NCBI RefSeq assembly: GCF_014199195.1
Contig: NZ_JACIJE010000003.1
Span: 248,001 to 312,000 of the forward strand
Direction: 5' to 3'
Source of the DNA: Neoroseomonas alkaliterrae
Lineage (GTDB): Bacteria; Pseudomonadota; Alphaproteobacteria; Acetobacterales; Acetobacteraceae
DNA length: 64,000 bases
The translations under genes were made by a program, and so were the position numbers. Under the pieces are notes generated by a model, which searched no databases, was not told where the DNA came from, and worked only from the letters and a program-made list of their open reading frames with translations. Shown here piece by piece: positions 7,398-15,765 of this stretch. Positions within the stretch are counted from its first letter, which is position 1, and each line of letters opens with the position of its first letter.

Positions 7398-8177
7398 ATG
7401 ACCGCCCCGCGCCTGTCCGCCCTCGTCGTCGCCCGCAACGAGCAGGAGCGCCTGCCCGAGTGCCTCGCCTCCCTCGCCTTCGCCGACGAGGTGGTGGTCG
7501 TCCTCGACCGCAGCACGGATGCCAGCGCGGAGATCGCCCACGCGGCCGGCGCGCGCGTCATCGAGGGGGCCTGGGAACTCGAGGGCGAGCGCCGCAACAC
7601 CGGCATCGCCGCCTGCACCGGCGACTGGATCCTGGAAGTGGACGCGGACGAGCGGGTGGATGCCGCCCTCGCCGAGGCCATCCGCGAGACCATCGCGACG
7701 AGCCGCTTCGCCTGGCACCAGGTGCCGGTGGACAACTACGTGGGCGGCCGGCTGATCCGCCATGGCTGGGCGGGGAGTTTCGGCACCACCTCCGTGCCGC
7801 GCCTGTTCCGTCGCGGCGCGAAGCGCTGGCGCGCGCAGCGCGTGCATCCCGGCCTCGACTGGACGGGCGAGGAAGGGCCGCGCATCACCCGCGGCGCGCT
7901 GATCCATCTGGTGGACCGCGACATCTCGGACATGCTGCGCCGGCTCGACAAGTATTCCTCGGCCAAGGCGGCGGACCTGATCGCAAGCGGCGATATCGGC
8001 TCGCTCGCCGCCAATCTGCGGCGCTTCTTCTCGCGCGGGTTCAAGTCCTACGTCTCGCGCAAGGGCTACAAGGAAGGCGGCTGGGGCGTGCTGCTCGCGC
8101 TGTGCACCGGCGCCTTCCCGCTGCTCTCCTACCTCAAGGCGAAGCTCGAGCCCGAGAAGCACGGGGGCGGGCGATGA
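7398..8177 (+). CDS. Glycosyltransferase family 2 (WaaE/KdtX-like)
   Basis: A 259-residue GT-A protein from the ATG at 7398. It begins MTAPRLSALVVARNEQERLP, has VVVLDRSTDAS, ERRNTGIAACTGDWILEVDADERV (the last part supplying the metal-binding D-x-D), then VPRLFRRGAKRW and a C-terminal amphipathic part containing KGYKEGGWGVLLAL. This layout matches LPS-core beta-glucosyltransferases of the WaaE type, which work on the cytoplasmic side of the inner membrane. Its stop overlaps the start of the next glycosyltransferase by four bases. The exact sugar is unknown. Confidence 0.85.
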   Translation: MTAPRLSALVVARNEQERLPECLASLAFADEVVVVLDRSTDASAEIAHAAGARVIEGAWELEGERRNTGIAACTGDWILEVDADERVDAALAEAIRETIATSRFAWHQVPVDNYVGGRLIRHGWAGSFGTTSVPRLFRRGAKRWRAQRVHPGLDWTGEEGPRITRGALIHLVDRDISDMLRRLDKYSSAKAADLIASGDIGSLAANLRRFFSRGFKSYVSRKGYKEGGWGVLLALCTGAFPLLSYLKAKLEPEKHGGGR

Positions 8178-9199
8178 GGCTCGCGCAGGTCATGGCCGGC
8201 GCGCGGCACGGCGGCGCGGAAGGCTTCTACGAACGCCTCTGCCTCGCGCTCCATGCGGCGGGGGAGGAGGTGCTGCCCGTCATCCGCCGCGATCCCGAGC
8301 GCGCCGCGCGGCTGCGCGCGGGCGGGCTCGCCCCGGTCGAGCTCGGCTTCGGCGGCGCGCTCGACCTGCTGACCGGCCCGCGGCTGCGGCGCGTGCTGGA
8401 GGGCTTCGCGCCCGATGTCACCGTGGCCTGGATGAACCGCGCCGCGCGCTTCGCGCCGAAGGGGCCATGGACGTTGGTGGGAAGGCTCGGCGGCTACTAT
8501 GACCTGAAATACTACCGGCGCTGCGACCATCTGGTGGGCAATACGCGCGACATCACGCGCTGGATCGTCGCCCAGGGCTGGCCCGAGGCGCGCGCGCACC
8601 ACCTGCCGAACTTCGTCGCCGACCTCGCCGGCGCATCGCCGGCCGCGCTGCCGGGTGCCGCGCCGCGCCTGCTCGCGATGGGGCGGCTGCATCCGAACAA
8701 GGGCTTCGACATCGCCATCCGCGCGCTGGCGCTGGTGCCCCGGGCGCATCTCGCCATCGCCGGCGAAGGGCCGGAGCGCGCGGCGCTCGAAGCCCTGGCG
8801 CGCGAGGCGGGCGTGGCCGGGCGCGTCGCCTTCCTCGGCTGGCGGAGCGATGTCGGCGCGCTGCTCGCGGCCTGCGATGTCTTCGTCTGCTCCTCGCGCC
8901 ACGAGCCGCTCGGCAACATCGTGCTCGAGGCGTGGTCCGCCTCGCGCCCCGTGGTCGCCGCGGCGGCTGAGGGGCCGAGCGAACTGATCGCCGATGGCGA
9001 GACCGGGGTGCTCGTGCCTGTGGATGCGCCGGAGGCGCTCGCCGCCGCCATCCGCGGCCTGCTCGACGACCCGCAGCGCGCCGCGCGCCTCGCCGCCGCC
9101 GGGCGCGCGGCCTTTGCGCGCGACTTCACCGAGGCGGCGGTGCTCGCGCGCTGGCGCGGCTTCCTCGCCGCCGTGGCGCCGAAGCGGCAGGCGGCCTGA
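8174..9199 (+). CDS. Glycosyltransferase family 4
   Basis: A 341-residue GT-B enzyme (MRLAQVMAGARHGGAEGFYE). The N-terminal domain carries the G-G-A-E glycine loop typical of GT4 acceptor domains. The C-terminal domain reads APRLLAMGRLHPNKGFDIAI, then LAIAGEGPERAAL, VAFLGWRSDVGALLAACDV and SSRHEPLGNIVLEAW, which contains the E-x7-E-like donor-binding motif (EPLGNIVLE). It overlaps the preceding gene (ATGA) and is followed four bases later by the amidotransferase gene, so the four genes probably share one transcript. It likely acts in LPS-core or capsule synthesis. Confidence 0.9.
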   Translation: MRLAQVMAGARHGGAEGFYERLCLALHAAGEEVLPVIRRDPERAARLRAGGLAPVELGFGGALDLLTGPRLRRVLEGFAPDVTVAWMNRAARFAPKGPWTLVGRLGGYYDLKYYRRCDHLVGNTRDITRWIVAQGWPEARAHHLPNFVADLAGASPAALPGAAPRLLAMGRLHPNKGFDIAIRALALVPRAHLAIAGEGPERAALEALAREAGVAGRVAFLGWRSDVGALLAACDVFVCSSRHEPLGNIVLEAWSASRPVVAAAAEGPSELIADGETGVLVPVDAPEALAAAIRGLLDDPQRAARLAAAGRAAFARDFTEAAVLARWRGFLAAVAPKRQAA

Positions 9200-9203
9200 G
9201 GCG

Positions 9204-10961
9204 ATGTGCGGCATCGCCGGCCTCGTCCTGAAACCTGGCGCGACACCCGAGCCCGCCGTGCTGGAGGCGCTGACCCGCGCCCTCGCCCATCGCGGCCCGG
9301 ACGGGCATGGCCACCATGTGCAGGGCAATGTCGCGCTCGCGCATACGCGGCTTGCCATCATCGACCTCGCGACCGGGGACCAGCCGCTGCATGCCGGGCC
9401 GGCGAGCCTCGTGGCCAATGGCGAGATCTACAACTACCGCGAATTGCGCGCCGAGCACGGCCTCGCCTGCGCCACCGGCTCGGACTGCGAGCCGCCGCTG
9501 CACCTCTTCCGCCGCGACGGCGCGGGCTTCGCGGAGCATCTGCGCGGCATGTACGCGCTCGCCATCCACGACCGCGCCGCAAGGCAGGTGGTGCTGGCGC
9601 GCGACCCCTTCGGCATCAAGCCGCTCTACCTCGCCGAGACCGCCCAGGGCATCGCCTTCGCCTCCGAGCCGCAGGCGCTGATCGCCGCGGGCCTCGTCGC
9701 GCCGCGCCTGCGCGAGGCGGCACTGCACGAGTTGCTGCAACTGCAGTTCACCACCGGCGCCGAGACGATCTTCGAGGGCATCACGCGCCTGCTGCCCGGC
9801 GAGAGCCTCGTCATCGCCGATGGCGCGGTCGTCGAGCGCCGCCGCCGCGCCGCGCTGCCCGATGGCGGCCCCGAGGAGATCGCGGAGGAGGCGGCGCTCG
9901 CCCGCCTCGACGCCGCCCTGCAGGAGAGCGTGGAGCTGCACCAGCGCAGCGACGTGCCCTACGGCATGTTCCTCTCGGGCGGCACGGATTCGGCCGCCGT
10001 GCTGGCTCTGATGGCGCGCCTCAACGACCGCCCCGTCCTCGCCTTCACCGCCGGCTTCGACATCCCCGGCGCGGCCGACGAGCGGGAGGCCGCCGCCCAT
10101 GCCGCGCGCGCCGCCGGGGCGCGGCACGTCACGCTCGACGTGACGCGGCAGCAAGTCTTCGCCCACCTGCCGGAGATCGTCGCCTGCATGGACGACCCGG
10201 CGGCGGATTACGCCATCATCCCCACCTGGTTCCTCGCCCGCCGGGCGCGGGAGGAGGTGAAGGTCGTGCTCTCGGGTGAGGGCGGGGACGAGATCTTCGG
10301 CGGCTATGGCCGCTACCGCTCGGCGATGAAGCCCTGGTGGCTGGGCGGCAAGGCGATGCGCGCCCACGGCGCCTTCGACCGGCTGGACGTGCTGCGCGCC
10401 CCGCCGCGCTTCTGGCGGGACGGGATCGAGGCCGCCTCGGCCGCCGCCGCCACGCCCGGGCGGACCCGGCTGCAGGCGGCGCAGGCGCTCGATGTCGCGG
10501 ACTGGCTGCCGAACGACCTGCTCGCGAAACTCGACCGCTGCCTGATGGCCCATGGCGTGGAGGGGCGCACGCCCTTCCTCGACCCCGCCGTGGCGGCGGC
10601 CGCCTTCCGCCTGCCCGACGCGATGAAGGTGCGCGAGAGGCAGGGCAAGTGGATCCTTCGGCAATGGCTCGCGCGGCACTTCCCGGCGAGCGAGCCGTTC
10701 CGCCGCAAGCAGGGCTTCACCGTGCCGATCGGCGCCTGGATCGCGGAGGAGGCGGAGCGCCTCGCCCCGCTGGTGGCGGCGCAGCCCGGCGTCGCCGCGG
10801 TCGCCAAGCCCGACCGCATCCTGCCGCTTTTCCGCGCCGCGGGCGGCAAGCGCGAGGGCTTCGCCGCCTGGCACCTCCTCTTCTACGCTCTTTGGCACCG
10901 CCGCCATGTCGAGGGCGCGCGGGCCGAGGGCGATGTCTTCGCCTTCCTGGCCAGGGGATGA
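9204..10961 (+). CDS. asnB: Asparagine synthase-type glutamine amidotransferase
   Basis: A 585-residue class II amidotransferase. Residue 2 is the catalytic cysteine exposed after Met removal (MCGIAGLVLKPG). The glutaminase domain has HRGPDG and NGEIYNYREL, and the synthetase domain has the ATP-pyrophosphatase loop LSGGTDSA (about 257-264) and LSGEGGDEIFGGYGRY. The fold makes an acyl-adenylate and amidates it with ammonia from glutamine. In this position, inside a run of glycosyltransferases, it may make asparagine, but relatives in polysaccharide clusters amidate sugar acids. Its stop overlaps the next gene by four bases. The family call is firm; the substrate is open. Confidence 0.9.
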   Translation: MCGIAGLVLKPGATPEPAVLEALTRALAHRGPDGHGHHVQGNVALAHTRLAIIDLATGDQPLHAGPASLVANGEIYNYRELRAEHGLACATGSDCEPPLHLFRRDGAGFAEHLRGMYALAIHDRAARQVVLARDPFGIKPLYLAETAQGIAFASEPQALIAAGLVAPRLREAALHELLQLQFTTGAETIFEGITRLLPGESLVIADGAVVERRRRAALPDGGPEEIAEEAALARLDAALQESVELHQRSDVPYGMFLSGGTDSAAVLALMARLNDRPVLAFTAGFDIPGAADEREAAAHAARAAGARHVTLDVTRQQVFAHLPEIVACMDDPAADYAIIPTWFLARRAREEVKVVLSGEGGDEIFGGYGRYRSAMKPWWLGGKAMRAHGAFDRLDVLRAPPRFWRDGIEAASAAAATPGRTRLQAAQALDVADWLPNDLLAKLDRCLMAHGVEGRTPFLDPAVAAAAFRLPDAMKVRERQGKWILRQWLARHFPASEPFRRKQGFTVPIGAWIAEEAERLAPLVAAQPGVAAVAKPDRILPLFRAAGGKREGFAAWHLLFYALWHRRHVEGARAEGDVFAFLARG

Positions 10962-11233
10962 TGACCATGCGGCTGATCGCCTTCCTGGCCCTGCTCGCCA
11001 GCATCGCGCCCGCCGCGGCGCAGCCACCCTCGCCGACCGGCGCCGAGGCCTACGAGCGCGGCTGCGGCGGCGGCTGCCACCGCTCGGAGGCGCGGGTGAT
11101 CCGCGCCATCCCGCGCGGCAGCGACGAGGAGCGCCGGGCCTGGATCGCCGCCTTCATGGACCGCCACCCCTGCCACTGCGACGACGCGAAGCCCGCCATC
11201 CTGGACTATCTGGTGGAGCGGTCGCGGCGCTGA
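10958..11233 (+). CDS. Small secreted Cys-rich protein, cytochrome c-like
   Basis: A 91-residue protein that begins MMTMRLIAFLALLASIAPAA, a clear signal peptide with likely cleavage after AAAQ, so it is exported. The mature part has C36-GGG-C40-H41, a CX3CH arrangement instead of the canonical CXXCH haem site, and a second pair in HPCHCDD (C72 and C74). The tail DDAKPAILDYLVERSRR resembles the last helix of class I cytochrome c domains, but no clear axial Met follows. The ATG overlaps the asnB stop (ATGA). It could bind haem unusually, bind a metal or form disulfides. Gene reality is fairly certain, function is not. Confidence 0.7.
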   Translation: MMTMRLIAFLALLASIAPAAAQPPSPTGAEAYERGCGGGCHRSEARVIRAIPRGSDEERRAWIAAFMDRHPCHCDDAKPAILDYLVERSRR

Positions 11234-11248
11234 GGCGCGGCCGGGGTC

Positions 11249-11265
11249 GCGGATCAGCGATCCGC
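11249..11265. terminator. Short hairpin between convergent genes
   Basis: GCGGATC (11249-11255), loop AGC, GATCCGC (11259-11265) form a 7-bp stem just after the cytochrome-like gene. The hairpin overlaps the stop codon of the minus-strand gene (11254-11256). It may end plus-strand transcription of the glycan operon. No T-run. Confidence 0.35.
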
Positions 11266-12048
11266 CTTGGGGCGGCGCGCCGCCCGGGCCGGCGGCAGCG
11301 CCGCGCGCAGCCAGGCTGCCGCGCCCGGGGTGGCCGCCCAGGCGGCGCCGAGCTCTTCGGCCGCGACCACCGCCTCGTTGGCGTCGCCCCAGCCATAGAA
11401 GGCAGGGGAGCGCTTGGGCATCCGCTTCGTCCCGGCCAGCAGCGGCGCGACATGGGGGTTGGCCTTCATCGCCGCCGCAAGCGGCGCGCGCGCGGCTTCG
11501 GCGCCCGCCCGCCGGAAGGCGAGCAGCGCCGCGGCCCAGGGCCAGACGGCCATGCCTTCCTCGGGATAGGTGTCGAGCAGCGCGGCCGCCGCCGCGTCCC
11601 GCCCCTCGGCAAGCAGCCAGCCGATGAGCTCGTAGCGCACGCCCTGGTTGTCGTTCGGATTGAGCCGCAGCATGGCCTCCAGATGGCCGATCGCCTCGGC
11701 CTTCTCGCCCGCCGCCCACAAGGCGTGGGCGAGGCCGTGGCGCGCCCGCATGTAGGGGCGGGTTTCAAGGAAGCCCCAGAACATCCCCTCCATCTCGCGG
11801 AACCCGGCCGCGCCGATCGCCGCCTCCCCCGCCGCGACCCCCGCGCGCCAATGCGCGAGTGCGCCCTCCGATCCGGCCGGCTCCGCCATCGCGAGGATCA
11901 CATGGGCGTCGGCGCAGAGCGGGCTCAGCGCCAGGGCGCGCTCGGCAAGGGCGCGCCGGCGAGCGCCGGAGGCATCCCAGGCCGCATGGACGACCTCCTG
12001 CGCGTCATCGAGGGCACGCAACGCGCGCGCGGTGGGCTTGCGGGCCAT
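11254..12048 (-). CDS. Tetratricopeptide-like repeat protein
   Basis: A 264-residue soluble protein from the ATG at 12048 (MARKPTARALRALDDAQEVV). It consists of helical pairs. LAHALWAAGEKAEAIGHLEAMLRLNPNDN is a good TPR unit at about residues 105-133 (the motif ends in the usual Asn-Pro-Asn), followed by LIGWLLAEGRDAAAAALLDT as a second. The C-terminal segment SPAFYGWGDANEAVVAAEEL is characteristic of a family of uncharacterised proteobacterial TPR proteins I recall without a name. No signal peptide or membrane segment is present. It lies alone, divergent from radA with about 90 bases between starts. Probably a protein-interaction scaffold. Confidence 0.75.
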   Translation of the reverse strand: MARKPTARALRALDDAQEVVHAAWDASGARRRALAERALALSPLCADAHVILAMAEPAGSEGALAHWRAGVAAGEAAIGAAGFREMEGMFWGFLETRPYMRARHGLAHALWAAGEKAEAIGHLEAMLRLNPNDNQGVRYELIGWLLAEGRDAAAAALLDTYPEEGMAVWPWAAALLAFRRAGAEAARAPLAAAMKANPHVAPLLAGTKRMPKRSPAFYGWGDANEAVVAAEELGAAWAATPGAAAWLRAALPPARAARRPKADR

Positions 12049-12137
12049 GGCTTGCTCCCGGGACGATCAGGCGGTTTCGCGCCGCCGCGAAGGCCGTTAC
12101 TCCGAAGGCGATCCTAGCCCGACCCCACGGAGTCGCC

Positions 12138-13544
12138 ATGGCGCGCGAGAAGACCCGCTTCGTCTGCCAGGCCTGCGGCGCCGTCCACCCGAAATGGCAG
12201 GGCCGCTGCGACGCCTGCGGGGAGTGGAACACGCTCGCCGAGGAGGCCCCGGCCCCGCGCGGCCCCGGCCCCGCGGCCAAGGCCGGCGGCGGGCGGCGCG
12301 TCGCGTTCGTCGGCCTGAAGGGCGAGAGCGCGCCGCCGCCGCGCATCGCCACCGGCATCGCGGAGCTGGACCGCGTGCTGGGCGGCGGCCTCGTTCCGGC
12401 CTCGGCCGTGCTGGTGGGCGGGGATCCGGGGATCGGCAAGTCCACCATCCTGCTGCAGGCGGCCGCGCGCATCGCCGCGGCGGGGCGGCGGGTGCTCTAC
12501 ATCTCGGGCGAGGAGGCGGTTGAACAGGTGCGCCTGCGCGCCGCCCGCCTCGGCCTGACCGAGAGCCCCCTCGCGCTCGCCGCCGCGACGGCGCTGCGCG
12601 ACATCGCCGCCTCGCTCGAGGACGAGGCCGATGCCGCGCTGGTGGTGATGGATTCCATCCAGACCGTCTGGCTCGACGCGCTCGATTCCGCGCCGGGGAC
12701 GGTCGCGCAGGTGCGCGCCTGCGCGGCCGAGCTCATCCGGCTGGCGAAATCGCGCGGCTTCGCCCTGGTGCTGGTGGGGCATGTGACGAAGGAGGGCACG
12801 CTCGCCGGCCCCCGCGTGCTCGAGCACATGGTGGATGCGACGCTCTATTTCGAAGGCGATCGCGGCCACCAGTTCCGCATCCTGCGCGCGGTCAAGAACC
12901 GCTTCGGCGCCACCGACGAGATCGGCGTCTTCGAGATGACCGGCACCGGGCTGGTCGAGGTCGCCAACCCCTCGGCCCTGTTCCTCGCCGAACGGCGGGG
13001 CAATGTCTCGGGCTCGGCGGTGTTCGCGGGAATCGAGGGCACGCGGCCGGTGCTGGTGGAGGTGCAGGCGCTGCTATCGCCCTCCTCCGGCGGTTCCCCG
13101 CGGCGACAGGTGGTGGGCTGGGATTCGGGGCGGCTGTCCATGCTGCTCGCGGTGCTGGAAAGCCGCTGCGGCATGAGCCTCGGGCAGAACGACGTCTACC
13201 TGAACATCGCCGGCGGCCTGCGCATCAACGAGCCGGCGGCGGATCTCGCGGTGGCGGCGGCGCTCGTTTCCGCCGCGACCGACCGGCCGACGGACGCCGA
13301 CCGCGTCTATTTCGGGGAGGTCGGCCTCTCGGGGGAGGTCCGGCAGGTCGCCCAGGCGGAGGCGCGGCTGCGGGAGGCGGCGAAACTCGGCTTCGGGGCG
13401 GCCACCCTGCCCCGGCGGCTCGCCCGCGGCGGCAAGGCCCCGGCGGCACCCGAGGGGCTCGGCCTTGCCGAGATCGGCCACCTCGCCGACCTCGTCGCCG
13501 TCTTCGCCGAGCGGAGCGTGGCGCCCCGCCGGGGCGGCGCGTGA
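12138..13544 (+). CDS. radA: DNA repair protein RadA (Sms)
   Basis: A 468-residue protein. The N-terminal zinc finger is C10-x2-C13 and C24-x2-C27 (FVCQACGAVHPKWQGRCDAC). The RecA-like ATPase core has Walker A GGDPGIGKST at about 94-103, VVMDSIQTVW as Walker B, and the RadA-specific KNRFG motif near residue 253. The Lon-like C-terminal domain contains GGLRINEPAADLAVAAAL. RadA is a DnaB-type helicase that drives branch migration in recombination and repair. The ATG at 12138 is preceded by GGAG. It runs toward cvpA and purF on the same strand, a frequent alphaproteobacterial order. Confidence 0.97.
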   Translation: MAREKTRFVCQACGAVHPKWQGRCDACGEWNTLAEEAPAPRGPGPAAKAGGGRRVAFVGLKGESAPPPRIATGIAELDRVLGGGLVPASAVLVGGDPGIGKSTILLQAAARIAAAGRRVLYISGEEAVEQVRLRAARLGLTESPLALAAATALRDIAASLEDEADAALVVMDSIQTVWLDALDSAPGTVAQVRACAAELIRLAKSRGFALVLVGHVTKEGTLAGPRVLEHMVDATLYFEGDRGHQFRILRAVKNRFGATDEIGVFEMTGTGLVEVANPSALFLAERRGNVSGSAVFAGIEGTRPVLVEVQALLSPSSGGSPRRQVVGWDSGRLSMLLAVLESRCGMSLGQNDVYLNIAGGLRINEPAADLAVAAALVSAATDRPTDADRVYFGEVGLSGEVRQVAQAEARLREAAKLGFGAATLPRRLARGGKAPAAPEGLGLAEIGHLADLVAVFAERSVAPRRGGA

Positions 13545-13577
13545 CGCCGCCCGCCCCCGCCGCTATAGGGGGCGGTG

Positions 13578-14138
13578 ATGACCTGGGTTGACGCCGTGCT
13601 GCTGGCGGTGGTCGCGCTCTCCGCGATCATCGCCTTCTTTCGTGGGCTGGTCCGGGAAGTGCTGAGCCTCGGCGCCTGGATCGGCGCCGCCGCGGCGGCC
13701 TTCCTCGCCCGGCCGCACCTGCTGCCGCATGTCTCGGCCTGGATCGAGCCGCCCATACTCGCCGACATCGTGGGCACCGGCGCCGTCTTCATCCTGGTGC
13801 TGGTCGTGCTGAAGCTCCTCACCAACCTGATCGCGGACCGCGTGCAGGATTCCGCGATCGGCGGGGTGGACCGCGTGCTCGGCCTCGCCTTCGGCGCGGT
13901 GCGGGGTGCGGCGCTGCTGGTGCTCGCCTATATCCTGGCCGGGATGTTCGTCCCCGAGACGGCGAGCTGGCCCGCCGCGGTGAAGGAGGCGCGCGGCCTT
14001 CCCATCGTGGCCGAGGCGGCCCGCCGCACCGTGGAACTCATCCCCGACGCCTATCGCCCGCGGCTGGTCGAGCCGCCCGGCCCGGGCGGACCCAATGTCG
14101 AAGACCTGCTGCGCCCCCCGGCCCGCAGCCGAAACTGA
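13578..14138 (+). CDS. cvpA: CvpA family membrane protein
   Basis: A 186-residue inner-membrane protein. It begins MTWVDAVLLAVVALSAIIAF and has the CvpA hallmark FFRGLVREVLSLGAWIGAAA, with further hydrophobic segments at about residues 60-80 and 100-125. The C-terminal tail is Pro-rich and probably cytoplasmic. CvpA was first linked to colicin V production and is needed in several bacteria for envelope or stress tolerance; its mechanism is unclear. It lies directly before purF, 11 bases apart, the conserved cvpA-purF pairing. A GTG three bases upstream (13575) would only add one residue. Confidence 0.92.
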   Translation: MTWVDAVLLAVVALSAIIAFFRGLVREVLSLGAWIGAAAAAFLARPHLLPHVSAWIEPPILADIVGTGAVFILVLVVLKLLTNLIADRVQDSAIGGVDRVLGLAFGAVRGAALLVLAYILAGMFVPETASWPAAVKEARGLPIVAEAARRTVELIPDAYRPRLVEPPGPGGPNVEDLLRPPARSRN

Positions 14139-14149
14139 GGACCCCCCGG

Positions 14150-15610
14150 ATGAACGCCACCCTGCCCTGGGACGACGACAAGCCGCACGAGGAATGCGGC
14201 GTGTTCGGCGTGTGGAACGGCGGCGATGCCGCGGCGCTCACCGCGCTCGGCCTGCATGCCCTGCAGCACAGGGGCCAGGAGGCGGCGGGCATCGTCAGCC
14301 TCGACGAGGGCGGGCGCTTCCATGCCCACAAGGGCCTCGGTCTGGTGGGCGACAATTTCGGCGAGGCGAAGGTCATCGCCTCCCTGCGCGGCTCGGCCGC
14401 GGTCGGGCACAACCGCTATGCGACCACGGGCGAGACGGCGCTGCGCAACGTCCAGCCGCTCTACGCCGATTTCGAGTTCGGCGGCTTCGCGGTGGCCCAC
14501 AACGGCAACCTGACCAACGCCCATGCGCTGAAGCGCGCCCTGGTGCGCCGCGGCTGCCTGTTCCAGTCCACCACCGATTCCGAGGTGTTCATCCACCTCA
14601 TCGCCATCAGCCTCTATTCGACGGTGCTCGACCGGCTGATCGACGCGCTGAAGCAGGTGCAGGGCGCCTATTCGCTGGTCGCGCTGCATGACGGCGCGCT
14701 GATCGGGGCGCGCGATCCGCTCGGCGTGCGGCCGCTGGTGCTCGGGCGGCTGGCCAATGGCGGCTACGTCCTGGCCTCGGAGACCTGCGCGCTCGACATC
14801 GTGGGCGCCGAGTTCGTGCGCGACATCGAGGCTGGCGAGATCGTCGTCATCAACGACGAGGGCGTGCGCAGCGTCAAACCCTTCGGCCGCCACGCGGGGC
14901 GCTTCTGCATCTTCGAGTACATCTACTTCGCGCGTCCGGATTCGGTGATGGAAGGCACGCCGGTCTACGAGACGCGCAAGCGGATCGGCGCGGAACTCGC
15001 GCGCGAATCCGGCGTGCCGGCGGATGTGGTGGTGCCGGTGCCGGATTCCGGCGTGCCGGCGGCCATGGGCTATGCCGCCGAAGCGGGCATCCCCTTCGAA
15101 CTCGGCATCATCCGCAACCACTATGTCGGGCGCACCTTCATCGAGCCGACCGACCAGATCCGCCATCTCGGCGTGAAGCTGAAGCATTCGGCCAACCGCC
15201 CCATGCTGGAAGGCAGGCGCGTCGTGCTGGTGGATGATTCGATCGTGCGCGGCACCACCTCCCGCAAGATCGTCGAGATGGTCCGCCATGCCGGCGCGAA
15301 GGAGGTGCACATGCGCATCTCCTCCCCGCCCACGACGCATTCCTGCTACTACGGCATCGACACGCCGGAACGCGCGGAGCTGATGGCGGCGAAGCACGAC
15401 GTGGCGGAGATGGCGCGCATCATCGGCGCCGACAGCCTCGCCTTCATCTCGCTCGACGGGCTCTACCGCGCGCTCGGCCAGCCGGGGCGCGACGCGGCCA
15501 AGCCCGGCTTCTGCGACGCCTGCTTCACCGGCGACTACGCCATCCCGCTGACGGACTGGCAGGACAACGCGGACCGGCAGCTTTCGCTTCTCCAGCCAGC
15601 GGGGCAGTAG
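14150..15610 (+). CDS. purF: Amidophosphoribosyltransferase PurF
   Basis: A 486-residue enzyme for the first step of purine synthesis, making phosphoribosylamine from PRPP and glutamine in the cytoplasm. The nucleophile is C16 (EECGVFGVW) behind a 15-residue propeptide, as in the Bacillus-type enzyme. The PRPP loop is VVLVDDSIVRGTTSRK at about 360-375. Cysteines at the expected [4Fe-4S] places are present: FCIFEYIYFARPDS, SPPTTHSCYYG and KPGFCDACF. This therefore looks like the iron-sulfur, proteolytically matured form rather than the E. coli type. A string of palindromes follows the gene. Confidence 0.97.
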   Translation: MNATLPWDDDKPHEECGVFGVWNGGDAAALTALGLHALQHRGQEAAGIVSLDEGGRFHAHKGLGLVGDNFGEAKVIASLRGSAAVGHNRYATTGETALRNVQPLYADFEFGGFAVAHNGNLTNAHALKRALVRRGCLFQSTTDSEVFIHLIAISLYSTVLDRLIDALKQVQGAYSLVALHDGALIGARDPLGVRPLVLGRLANGGYVLASETCALDIVGAEFVRDIEAGEIVVINDEGVRSVKPFGRHAGRFCIFEYIYFARPDSVMEGTPVYETRKRIGAELARESGVPADVVVPVPDSGVPAAMGYAAEAGIPFELGIIRNHYVGRTFIEPTDQIRHLGVKLKHSANRPMLEGRRVVLVDDSIVRGTTSRKIVEMVRHAGAKEVHMRISSPPTTHSCYYGIDTPERAELMAAKHDVAEMARIIGADSLAFISLDGLYRALGQPGRDAAKPGFCDACFTGDYAIPLTDWQDNADRQLSLLQPAGQ

Positions 15611-15617
15611 GCGGGGG

Positions 15618-15739
15618 GAGAAGGGAACTTCTCACCCCGGACCCCCCTCAACCTTCTTTGGCACCCGGGGACTGACCGCCATGGGCGGCGCCGGGTGACA
15701 GAGACGGCAGGGGGTTCGGGGGAGGTTCCCCTCCCCCGA
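15618..15739. repeat. Palindrome-rich intergenic block (possible third copy of the two-hairpin element)
   Basis: The gap after purF holds four dyads. GAGAAG-GGAA-CTTCTC lies at 15618-15633. CACCCGG (15662-15668) pairs with CCGGGTG (15691-15697), enclosing CCGCC-ATG-GGCGG (15676-15688). TCGGGGGAGG-TTCC-CCTCCCCCGA (15716-15739) is a perfect 10-bp stem. The first dyad is followed by CCCGGACCCCCCTC and CTTCTTTGG, resembling the linker and second hairpin of the element at 7267-7326. At least one hairpin may terminate purF transcription. Confidence 0.5.
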
Positions 15740-15765
15740 CCTTTATCTCTCCACCAGGACCAGCC

